NCBI GenBank assembly: GCA_017521985.1
Contig: JAFXAZ010000002.1
Location: 143,051 to 207,050 of the forward strand
Direction: 5' to 3'
DNA: 64,000 nt
Source: Lachnospiraceae bacterium
Lineage (GTDB): Bacteria > Bacillota > Clostridia > Lachnospirales > Lachnospiraceae
Position 1 is the first letter of the stretch; every line of letters starts with the position of its first letter. Below the pieces are notes generated by a model. It was not told the DNA's origin and searched no databases. It worked only from the letters and a program-made list of their open reading frames with translations. The translations under genes were made by a program, and so were the position numbers. Below, in pieces: positions 56,981-64,000 of this stretch.

Positions 56981-58300
56981 TCAATGCGGACATACCGGAT
57001 ATCCTGAATCCCCTAAATACTCCTTTTCTGATATATTCCCACATTTTTTACAGTACGTGGCATTATAAAAATATACTCTACAGCTTCCGTCACTATTTTT
57101 TTGATGCTGCTGTAGCATACCTTCTACATACTCATGAACACACACCGCATAGGTATCCACATTTTCATGTACTTCATACACATTTCCATCTACATCCACA
57201 AACTGTGTGTCAAAATGATATGCATAGTTATCCACATAATCCGGATTTTTCCAGACCACTTCTTCTCCTGTCGGTATAAGTGCCAGGTCTCCTTCAATCC
57301 ACGCCATATCCGCAAAAATCTCCCCTCTTGCCACTTTCACATCCTCGTACGCGAAAACAGTTAGGGAGTTCAGTGCCACCACTGTTCCCACAATTGTTGC
57401 GGACACTGCCACAGATAACTTCTTTGTTTTGTTCAATACTTTTTTCATTCTTTTCTTTGTCTCTTCGCCTTCCCTAGTCAGGTTGACTCGTAAGACTGCC
57501 CCTTTCTCTGTTTGATAATTTATTAAAATTTGCACGTATCTGTAGCGCAGCGCGGCGTCACCGCCCTGTATTGCCAGTTCGTCACAGGAATACTCACAAA
57601 CTTTTTCCAGTTCTTTTACAAATATCCATGCAAGAGGATTGTACCAATGCATGGCCTTTACCAGAATCCCCAGAAAACGCCAAACCATATCTCCTCGCTG
57701 TATATGTATCAGTTCATGTGCTAAAGACAGCTCCTTTTCCTCCTTAGGTGCTGCAAAGTCATAAAACACAACGGGCTTGCAAAAGCCTATGGTAAAGGGC
57801 GAATTTTCGCCGCTTCGATTTATAAACTTCACCTGTCTGCATACATGAAGCCGTCTGCACAATTCCTCTCTGAACATCTTTTCCTCTTGCCGGTGTTCTT
57901 CTTCCCCACGAACCCTCTCTACAAATCGCCTTTTTTGTATATAATCAGCCAGAAACCATGCGCCTATCCCAAGTACTCCTACTGTCCAAAATAATAGAAT
58001 GGTTCCCTGTAACTTAGCCGTATCATTTAAGTACAGAAAACCCTCTCCCTTAAAGACAACCATCTCCTCCTTAGCATAGTACATAACCTGCAGCAACCAC
58101 TCTTTTCCACTCCATGTCTCATACACCCACGTATAAAATTGCTTCAAAAAAGGCAACGGTATGAGAAAATACACCACCGTCGCCTTTAAAAGCATATAAT
58201 ACCACTTTTCCGCCAGCCGGTCTCCTACGATTCTCCGTATCAACATATAAGCTAAATAAATGCCAGTTCCCGACACTGTCATGGTAAAAATATAATTCAT
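56981..58300 (-). CDS. M56-family sensor peptidase, BlaR1-like without a penicillin-binding domain
   Basis: A 439-residue membrane metalloprotease-sensor. Four membrane segments are visible: near residues 5-22, 33-50, 105-122 and 305-325. The zinc site is LAHELIHIQRGD (HExxH, near 195), with the third ligand likely in EYSCDELAI (near 245). The C-terminal 110 residues face outside and, in place of a penicillin-binding domain, hold a Cys-rich end: YCKKCGNI followed by VCPH. The start at 58300 is preferred (GGAG ten bases upstream, eight bases after blaI); earlier in-frame ATGs lie in blaI. It would cleave the BlaI-type repressor on sensing a signal. Confidence 0.85.
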   Translation of the reverse strand: MNYIFTMTVSGTGIYLAYMLIRRIVGDRLAEKWYYMLLKATVVYFLIPLPFLKQFYTWVYETWSGKEWLLQVMYYAKEEMVVFKGEGFLYLNDTAKLQGTILLFWTVGVLGIGAWFLADYIQKRRFVERVRGEEEHRQEEKMFREELCRRLHVCRQVKFINRSGENSPFTIGFCKPVVFYDFAAPKEEKELSLAHELIHIQRGDMVWRFLGILVKAMHWYNPLAWIFVKELEKVCEYSCDELAIQGGDAALRYRYVQILINYQTEKGAVLRVNLTREGEETKKRMKKVLNKTKKLSVAVSATIVGTVVALNSLTVFAYEDVKVARGEIFADMAWIEGDLALIPTGEEVVWKNPDYVDNYAYHFDTQFVDVDGNVYEVHENVDTYAVCVHEYVEGMLQQHQKNSDGSCRVYFYNATYCKKCGNISEKEYLGDSGYPVCPH

Positions 58301-58307
58301 CCCCTCA

Positions 58308-58679
58308 TTACTCCGTTTCATATGCTTCCAGAAGCTTTTCCAGTTCTTTCGCATCCTCTTTTGTTAATTTCTTGTCCTTGGCAAAGGCAAGCACCAAATT
58401 GCTGAGTTTTCCGTCATATACTTCCCTTACAACCTCTTCCACCTGCAAATTACTATATACCTGCTTGTCCATAACGGCGCATACATGCCTGTTTTCCCTG
58501 TTTACCAAGCCCTTTTCCATCAGTCTAGTAACCAACGTATTTAATGTCTGCCGCTTCCAGTCCTTCCCCGTAGCATTTACCGCCTCCAACAGTATCGACT
58601 GATTTACTCCCTCCGGAAAAGTCCACAAAACCTCCATCACATCTCTTTCTGCATCCGACATACTATACTTATTCTTCAC
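58308..58679 (-). CDS. BlaI/MecI family transcriptional repressor
   Basis: A 123-residue winged-helix repressor. The DNA-binding half (MSDAERDVMEVLWTFPEGVN, then RQTLNTLVTRLMEKGLV) and the dimerisation half are typical. The normal cleavage region follows (CAVMDKQVYSNLQVEEV). First gene of a two-gene unit with the M56 sensor, behind a consensus promoter with a BlaI-type dyad. Predicted to repress both its own unit and the secreted-protein/ABC operon at 56822. Confidence 0.9.
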   Translation of the reverse strand: MKNKYSMSDAERDVMEVLWTFPEGVNQSILLEAVNATGKDWKRQTLNTLVTRLMEKGLVNRENRHVCAVMDKQVYSNLQVEEVVREVYDGKLSNLVLAFAKDKKLTKEDAKELEKLLEAYETE

Positions 58680-58694
58680 AACGCCCTCCCAAAC

Positions 58695-58740
58695 GACTTG
58701 CTTTTGTAGTCATTATAGCATGTGATTGACTTCTTGTCAA
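58695..58740 (-). promoter_or_regulatory. Consensus promoter with BlaI-type operator for the repressor gene
   Basis: Minus strand: a perfect TTGACA (58740-58735), 17 bases, a perfect TATAAT (58717-58712), directly abutting the 17-bp imperfect dyad GACTTGCTTTTGTAGTC (58695-58711). It agrees with the dyad at 56858-56874 in 12 of 17 positions (both start GACT and end GTAGTC). Confidence 0.75.
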
Positions 58741-58817
58741 TTTTATTCCCAGGAGTAGCAATAGGTCACATGGTAACTCATCCTCGCAGTAGATAACGGA
58801 TTGAATGAGTTACCACT

Positions 58818-59417
58818 TTACTTCCCAAACACTCTTTTCTTCTTCCGTCCCCTTTTTTCCATAGCACTTCTCAAGTTCTCATCCAGCTTTTTAAAGTGTG
58901 CATCTTCCATTTCAATGCGAACCTTTTCACGCTCCTCTTCTCGTTCTTCCTGAAGCCGAAACTGATAATCCAGTTCTTTTAACAACCCTTCCTTCATAGC
59001 CTGCAGCAGTTCTTCGTTGCTCTCCCGGATACTCTCGGAAATAAACTGCTTTAAAAGTTCCTGAAGGCGTCTTGCTTTTTCTTCCTTCTCCCTGCTTGAA
59101 GTATCTTCAAGTCCGTTCATCTCCTTGGGACGATATACAATAATGCGGTGTCCTGCCAATTCATCACGACTTCCGCTTAATTCCTTGTCTGTCACTTTCC
59201 CATGAAGCATTTCCTTTATACTCTTTAACTGAAGCCCCTGCTCCTTCCATGCCATAATATCCTTGAACATCTGCATATCTTCCTCTGAATAAACACGACG
59301 TCCCTGAGCATTGCGTTCAATGGTAAGCCCAAGCTCCTCCTCCCAGTAACGCAGTGCATGCGCCTCTACCCCAAGCTCCTTCGCCGCTTCTTTGATTGTA
59401 TACATTTGCTGTATCAT
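58818..59417 (-). CDS. MerR-type DNA-binding protein with C-terminal coiled coil
   Basis: A 199-residue protein. The N-terminal MerR helix-turn-helix is clear (MYTIKEAAKELGVEAHALRY, then WEEELGLTIERN and RRVYSEEDMQMF). The rest is a charged coiled coil (RLQEEREEEREKVRIEMEDA) ending in the basic GRKKKRVFGK. The architecture (MerR head, coiled coil, basic end) is shared with RacA-type chromosome proteins as well as ordinary regulators. The start at 59417 has AAGGGG upstream. The second palindromic array lies immediately upstream, so it is a candidate to bind those repeats (speculation). Confidence 0.8.
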   Translation of the reverse strand: MIQQMYTIKEAAKELGVEAHALRYWEEELGLTIERNAQGRRVYSEEDMQMFKDIMAWKEQGLQLKSIKEMLHGKVTDKELSGSRDELAGHRIIVYRPKEMNGLEDTSSREKEEKARRLQELLKQFISESIRESNEELLQAMKEGLLKELDYQFRLQEEREEEREKVRIEMEDAHFKKLDENLRSAMEKRGRKKKRVFGK

Positions 59418-59479
59418 AATAATCCCCTTTCTATACAACTTCCCTTTTTGCCCTACTGATTATGTATTTTCACTTCTCT

Positions 59480-59805
59480 AGTCGGGTATTTTAATTCGCT
59501 CTCCCCTACTGATTATAGGGTTTTCTCTCTCCGGTCGGGTATTTTACTTACTGTCGCCCCGACTTATCACGGTCTGTGACTTCTCCAGTCGGATGTTTGG
59601 AGCTAAACTCCCCGACTTTTCTCGCTCCTTTGCTATTTTAGTCGGATATTTAGGAGCCAAACCCCCGACTAATCTAAGATTTCCAGTGCCAGGTCGGGGA
59701 TTATGCCTGTAACCACCCCGACCAGGCAAATACCTTCATTACTACAGTCGGGCAAAGGCGCAAATCACCCCCGACTTATCACAGGTTTTGATGCCCCAGT
59801 CGGAT
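59480..59805 (+). repeat. Palindromic tandem array 2, period 52-54 bp
   Basis: RGTCGGG-type sites occur at 59480, 59533, 59587, 59640, 59692, 59746 and 59798; CCCCGACY occurs at 59503 (CCCCTACT), 59557, 59610, 59663, 59716 and 59769. Steps are 52-54 bases in both series. Gaps are 21-22 bases from CCCCGACY to RGTCGGG and 15-16 the other way, as in array 1. The plus strand here matches the minus strand of array 1 (ATTTT after RGTCGGG), so the arrays are inverted to each other; loops are more varied than in array 1, but share words such as TTTGCTATTT. The spacer between dnaB and the MerR-type gene consists mostly of this array. Confidence 0.85.
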
Positions 59806-59861
59806 ACGAGAGCCCTACAAAAAAAGAGAATGAACTTTCATTCATCCTCTTTCGTAAAAAA

Positions 59862-61211
59862 CTAATCTCTCTGTAAATTTGCAAATTTGGTGTAGTCTGC
59901 CAGCCACGCAAGCTCCACCGTACCAATCGGGCCGTTTCTCTGCTTGGCTATAATAATCTCTGCCACGCCCGGTTTTTCGGTTTCTTTATTGTAATAGTCA
60001 TCGCGATAAATAAACATTACCACGTCGGCATCCTGCTCAATAGCTCCGGATTCACGAAGGTCAGAAAGCATCGGTCTGTGGTCCGGACGCTGCTCTACAG
60101 CTCGTGACAGCTGAGACAATGCCAATACCGGCACATGAAGCTCTCTGGCAATGGCCTTTAAAGAACGGGAAATCTCTGAGATTTCCTGCTGTCTGGATTC
60201 GCTGCGTCCCCCACCGCTCATAAGCTGCAAGTAGTCAATAATGATAATATCCAATCCTCTTTCTAACTTAAACTTACGACACTTAGAGCGAAGCTCTGCA
60301 ATGGTGATACCCGGCGTGTCATCAATCATCAAATTGGACTGACCGATAATGCCTGCAGTTTCTGCAAGCTTCTCCCACTCGGTGTCAGAAAGCTGACCGG
60401 TACGAATATTTTGACCGCTTACCTTGGATTCCAAGGAAAACAGACGATTTACCAACTGCTCCTTACTCATTTCCAGGGAAAAAATCGCTACCGCTTTATT
60501 CTGCTTAAATGCCGCGTACTGGGCAATATTTAAAACAAATGCAGTTTTACCCATAGAAGGTCTTGCCGCAATTAAAACGAGGTCTGACGGCTGCATACCG
60601 GCAGTACGATAATCCAAATCGATAAATCCGGTAGGAATACCGGTGACTGTGCCCTGGGTTTTGCTTGCAAGCTCGATTTTGTGCATAGCATTAGCAACTA
60701 CATCTCGAATCGGTACAAAATCAGATGTATTACGGTGCTGACAAATTTCAAAGATACGCTTCTCCGTATCATCCAGAATATATTCCAAATTTTCTTTTCC
60801 GGCATAGCAGTTGCCGGCAATTTCCTCGTTTAGGCGAATCAGCTTACGTAACGTAGCTTTCTCTGCAACCAATGTAGCATACTGCTTAACATTGGCGGAG
60901 GTAGGTACCACTGCCAGAATATCCTTCATAAATTCCAGACTGCTTACCTCCGGCGGTACATCCTTTTCACGCAGCTTTTCCTGCAGTACAATCAAATCTA
61001 CCGGCTTACCCTCTGCATTCAGTTCCACCATGGCATCAAAAATAATCCCATACTGCTTGCTGTAAAAATCTTCTCCATGCAAAAGCTCACTGGCTACCAC
61101 AACCGCCTCTCGGTCCAATAACATAGAACCGATAACCGACTGCTCCGCTTCGATACTGTGAGGCATCACGCGCTTTAACACGGCCTCTTCCATTGTAGTA
61201 GTGGTTGGCAT
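59862..61211 (-). CDS. dnaB: Replicative DNA helicase
   Basis: A 449-residue DnaB (DnaC in B. subtilis naming) hexameric helicase. The N-terminal helical domain starts PHSIEAEQSVIGSMLLD. The RecA-like domain has Walker A ARPSMGKTAFVLN (near residue 210), VAIFSLEMSKEQLV, Walker B DIIIIDYLQLMSG (near 315) and SQLSRAVEQRPDHRPMLSDL. The length is normal and no intein is present. AGAGGA precedes the ATG; rplI ends 12 bases upstream, so gdpP-rplI-dnaB form an operon. Confidence 0.96.
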   Translation of the reverse strand: MPTTTTMEEAVLKRVMPHSIEAEQSVIGSMLLDREAVVVASELLHGEDFYSKQYGIIFDAMVELNAEGKPVDLIVLQEKLREKDVPPEVSSLEFMKDILAVVPTSANVKQYATLVAEKATLRKLIRLNEEIAGNCYAGKENLEYILDDTEKRIFEICQHRNTSDFVPIRDVVANAMHKIELASKTQGTVTGIPTGFIDLDYRTAGMQPSDLVLIAARPSMGKTAFVLNIAQYAAFKQNKAVAIFSLEMSKEQLVNRLFSLESKVSGQNIRTGQLSDTEWEKLAETAGIIGQSNLMIDDTPGITIAELRSKCRKFKLERGLDIIIIDYLQLMSGGGRSESRQQEISEISRSLKAIARELHVPVLALSQLSRAVEQRPDHRPMLSDLRESGAIEQDADVVMFIYRDDYYNKETEKPGVAEIIIAKQRNGPIGTVELAWLADYTKFANLQRD

Positions 61212-61223
61212 AGTATTTTCCTC

Positions 61224-61670
61224 TTAAGCTTCTGTTACTTTTACTTTAATGGTACCTGTTACCTTTGGATGTAACTTAATCGGCACTTCGTACACACCAA
61301 AGCTCTTAATTGCTTCCGGCAGTACTAATTTTTTCTTGTCTACTTCAATTCCGGTCTGTGCCTTTAGTGCCTGTCCGATTTCCTTTGTAGACACACTGCC
61401 GAAGGTGCGGCCATTCTCACCAGCCTTAATACTTACTACAACTTCCTTAGACGCCAAGAGCTCTGCCATAGCTTTTGCATGATCTAACTGCTCCTGCGCC
61501 ACCTTTGCTTCGTTGGATTTTTGTAGCTTCAAGTCGTTCAAGTTCTTTGGTGTGGCTTCTACACCGATTTTCTTAGGCAAAACAAAGTTTCTTGCATAGC
61601 CTTCACTTACTTCCACAATGTCACCTTTCTTGCCCAACTTTTTCTCATCCTGTAATAAAATTATTTTCAT
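61224..61670 (-). CDS. rplI: 50S ribosomal protein L9
   Basis: A 148-residue L9. The rRNA-binding N-terminal domain MKIILLQDEKKLGKKGDIVE and NFVLPKKIG is followed by the long connecting helix and the C-terminal domain (RTFGSVSTKEIGQALKAQTG). It overlaps gdpP by four bases. The gdpP-rplI-dnaB order is common in Firmicutes. Confidence 0.96.
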   Translation of the reverse strand: MKIILLQDEKKLGKKGDIVEVSEGYARNFVLPKKIGVEATPKNLNDLKLQKSNEAKVAQEQLDHAKAMAELLASKEVVVSIKAGENGRTFGSVSTKEIGQALKAQTGIEVDKKKLVLPEAIKSFGVYEVPIKLHPKVTGTIKVKVTEA

Positions 61671-63715
61671 GATAAATCACCTTCCTCAATCATGGTATCT
61701 AATGTGCTCTTCAATGCACCTTCTGCCTCAGCCAATGTGGCATTTTCCATCTGGCATGCTGCCACATTCAGATGACCGCCGCCACCCATACGCTCCATAA
61801 TAACCTGAACATTTACTTCATCAATAGAGCGGGCTGAAATATATATCTTGCCCTGATAAGGGGTCAGCACAAAGCTGGCCTTTACCCCTTTAATATTTAA
61901 CAATTCATTGGCTGCCTGCGCCCCGATAACCGTTGGGTTTGCAACCTCCTCTGCCTGACAGTAGGAGATAGCATAGTCACCTCGATAAATCTGTGCCTGA
62001 CTTACTGCGTCCGCCTTGGTCTTATAATCAATTGCCTCTTCCCTAAACATCTTACGCACCCTGGTAACATCTGCACCGTTTCTGCGTAGGAATGCGGCCG
62101 CCTCAAAGGTTCTTACACCGGACTTAGCCAGGAAATTATTGGTATCAATCACAATGCCTGCATATAAGCAATCTGCTTCTTCCGAACGAATACGAAGGTT
62201 ATCAGCCGTATACTGTAAAATCTCGGAAACCATTTCACAAGAGCTGGATGCATATGGTTCAATATAAGACAATGTGGCATTTTCTATAGTATCTGCTCCC
62301 TGCCTGTGATGGTCGATAACAACCACAGTCTTACACATACGAAGCAAATCCGGACACTCTGTAATGGCAGGTCGATTCACGTCTACTACTACCAACACCG
62401 TATTGGCTGTTACCATTTCCATGGCATCCTTTGGACTGATAATCATATCTTCGGCATATTCCGCTCTATCCATAAACAGGCTTGTCATAGGCTGTAACGC
62501 ACCTGCCACATCATGTAATACAATATGTGCTTCTTTATTACAAATTCTGGCAATTCTGCAAATGCCAATTGCCGCACCAAAGGAATCCACATCCGGGAGC
62601 CGATGTCCCATAACAAGAACCTGATCCTTGGAAGCAATAATTTCCTTTAAAGCATGGGCCTTTACACGAGCCTTTACGCGAGTATTTTTTTCTGCTTTCT
62701 GGCTCTTACCTCCAAAGTATAAGATGTCTGAACCGGCTTTTACAACAGCCTGATCGCCGCCACGTCCTAATGCTAAATCGATGGCATGACGGGCAAATTC
62801 ATAATTCTGTGCATAGGAAAGACCATCATAGCCCACACCGATACTCATGGTAACTGCCATTTCATTACCGATATTGACAGTTTTAACATCCTCCAATAAG
62901 TCAAATTTCATTTCCTGCAGCTGCTTTACATTTTTCTTGCGCAGGATTACAAAATACTTGTCCTTTTCCAACTTACGGCAAATACCATCCACCGCACTAA
63001 TATATTTGTTTACCTTTCGATCAATAAGTGCCAGCAATAAAGAACGGCGAACCTCCTCAATGCTCTCCAGAGCTTCCTCGTAATTGTCCAAATGCAGAAT
63101 ACCAATTGCAAGGCTCTGGTCGTCCACCTGTCTTATGGCAAACTTCAATGCCGTTTCATCATACAAGAAGACACTATAGAGGTAATGAATCTCTGCCTCC
63201 TCTTCATCAGGCAATCCGAATATATGCTGAAAGGCAATCCTGGTTACTCTGGCCCTATATTCCTTTCCCTCATGTGTCAGCGGAATATCTACCGCCTCCT
63301 CCATTTCTTCTATAGGAAGCTTATCTCTGGTAATTTCAGAAAAAAACTGATTAATAACCACATTGCGAGTACGGACATTTCCCACTGCCTGTTGGAACGT
63401 TTCATTACTCCATAACACACGTCCCTTTTCATCCAACAACGCATATGGTACATCAAACTCCCTAATAAGCGTACTTTGCACCTGACCGTATTCCGTAGCA
63501 AAATCTATAAGTTCCCTTATAAGAACCTTTTGATTTGTGGCTGACAACCAAATAGTAACAGCAAAATAAAATACCACAAAAACACTCAGAACAGCACCTG
63601 CTCTGACATCCACTAAATATAATGCAACATTCACGAGAAGCAATAAAATGCCCAAGTACAAAGTGAATTTTATGTATTGCTTCAATCGACCTTTTAATCT
63701 GATTGTTTTATCCAT
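61667..63715 (-). CDS. gdpP: Cyclic-di-AMP phosphodiesterase GdpP
   Basis: A 682-residue membrane phosphodiesterase. Two N-terminal membrane segments (about 15-55), a PAS-like domain (about 85-180), a degenerate GGDEF domain (about 185-320) and a DHH/DHHA1 module (about 355-670). The catalytic motifs are MGHRLPDVDSFGAAIG (near 365), VVVDVNRP, VIDHHRQ (near 470) and the closing GGGGHLNVAACQ. It hydrolyses c-di-AMP, a regulator of potassium, osmolyte and wall homeostasis. First gene of the operon; on the minus strand a TATAAT (63745-63750) lies about 30 bases upstream of the ATG. Confidence 0.95.
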   Translation of the reverse strand: MDKTIRLKGRLKQYIKFTLYLGILLLLVNVALYLVDVRAGAVLSVFVVFYFAVTIWLSATNQKVLIRELIDFATEYGQVQSTLIREFDVPYALLDEKGRVLWSNETFQQAVGNVRTRNVVINQFFSEITRDKLPIEEMEEAVDIPLTHEGKEYRARVTRIAFQHIFGLPDEEEAEIHYLYSVFLYDETALKFAIRQVDDQSLAIGILHLDNYEEALESIEEVRRSLLLALIDRKVNKYISAVDGICRKLEKDKYFVILRKKNVKQLQEMKFDLLEDVKTVNIGNEMAVTMSIGVGYDGLSYAQNYEFARHAIDLALGRGGDQAVVKAGSDILYFGGKSQKAEKNTRVKARVKAHALKEIIASKDQVLVMGHRLPDVDSFGAAIGICRIARICNKEAHIVLHDVAGALQPMTSLFMDRAEYAEDMIISPKDAMEMVTANTVLVVVDVNRPAITECPDLLRMCKTVVVIDHHRQGADTIENATLSYIEPYASSSCEMVSEILQYTADNLRIRSEEADCLYAGIVIDTNNFLAKSGVRTFEAAAFLRRNGADVTRVRKMFREEAIDYKTKADAVSQAQIYRGDYAISYCQAEEVANPTVIGAQAANELLNIKGVKASFVLTPYQGKIYISARSIDEVNVQVIMERMGGGGHLNVAACQMENATLAEAEGALKSTLDTMIEEGDLS

Positions 63716-63855
63716 ATTAATGCCCTCTCCTTGATTTTACTATTATAACACTTTTCTTGTCATCTGGCTAGTCCGCAAAAATGCACAAACATAGCCCAAT
63801 TCGACACTTTCCGTACCATAAACACAGGTTTTTAAAACCACTTTAACTTAAAACA

Positions 63856-63884
63856 CCCGGGGCAGCTTCCTGCCCCGGGGTTTT
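63856..63884. terminator. GC-rich terminator between tRNA-Phe and gdpP
   Basis: Stem CCCGGGGCAG (63856-63865), loop CTTC, CTGCCCCGGG (63870-63879), then GTTTT; on the minus strand it is followed by TGTTTTAAG. It ends transcription leaving the tRNA gene towards gdpP. Confidence 0.8.
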
Positions 63885-63948
63885 AAGGATAGAGAAATAA
63901 AGTATATATCAAATTCCATTAAAATGAAATTGATAACAAACAAAGAAA

Positions 63949-64000
63949 TGCCCAGAGCCGGAATCGAACCAGCGACACGAGGATTTTCAGTCCTCTGCTC
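63949..64000 (-). tRNA. tRNA-Phe (GAA), 3' part
   Basis: Read on the minus strand, the sequence gives the anticodon arm AGGA-CTGAAAA-TCCT (anticodon GAA), a short variable region, a T arm GCTGG-TTCGATT-CCGGC and the acceptor strand TCTGGGC with discriminator A. CCA is not encoded. The 5' half lies beyond the right edge. Confidence 0.9.

Overview
The window reads as a chromosomal segment of a low-GC, anaerobic, probably spore-capable Firmicute, most likely in the family Lachnospiraceae (inference). Pointers are SpoVG, a CwlD-type spore amidase, a DnaD/DnaI-type primosome pair, a MecA adaptor, a GlgC/GlgD pair, pyruvate formate-lyase with its activase, a DHH-type c-di-AMP phosphodiesterase, strong AGGAGG ribosome sites and TTGACA-17-TATAAT promoters. 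No prophage, complete transposon, rRNA or true CRISPR array is seen. One partial tRNA-Phe lies at the right edge.

Layout. 1-6344: a YtcP/LplB-type carbohydrate ABC transporter, a YesN/YesM-type two-component system (the kinase is split by a frameshift in a run of seven T) and a YesL-like membrane protein. 6561-8675: a graveyard of decayed genes (M56/BlaI remnants, an FAD-Rieske oxidoreductase remnant, a PD-(D/E)XK transposase remnant). 8769-12658: a sugar-acid type catabolic operon (SDR, enolase-superfamily dehydratase, UlaG-like hydrolase) with a divergent AraC regulator; a long RNA-like hairpin lies between. 12662-15352: spoVG and glgDC. 15622-20268: murC, DnaA-box-like sites, the dnaD/dnaI primosome pair and prs. 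20341-21865: a DUF234-type ATPase behind iteron-like repeats. 21926-26663: a methyltransferase operon with two exported proteins of unknown role.

27078-34341: a complete F-type ATP synthase operon (atpZ-I-B-E-F-H-A-G-D-C). Its c subunit carries a Na+-type ligand set, and a second long hairpin sits between atpG and atpD. A 53-bp-period palindromic array follows atpC. 34509-35792: a CPBP protease and an acetyltransferase. 35793-43806: a tightly packed leftward run: Sua5, RpiB, SleB-type hydrolase, zinc ABC transporter, an Eco47II-like restriction-modification pair and a C39-like peptidase. 43969-49314: CwlD, a GH18 protein, MecA, a phosphoesterase and a DUF1858 protein.

49591-53272: a split pyruvate formate-lyase system: a 679-aa body, a separate 80-aa glycyl-radical domain, an unexplained Cys-rich 69-aa relative of that domain between them, then the activase and a ferredoxin. 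53389-58679: a BlaI/BlaR1-type sensor-repressor pair beside an ABC transporter operon led by a small secreted protein; both promoters carry a matching 17-bp dyad. 58818-63715: a MerR-type coiled-coil protein, a second 53-bp-period palindromic array, then dnaB, rplI and gdpP.

The observations judged most worth following are the two 53-bp-period arrays, the three-piece PFL locus, the pair of long hairpins with a shared apical core, and the BlaI-type operator shared by the repressor gene and the secreted-protein/ABC operon. All calls are from reading the sequence; no database search was possible.
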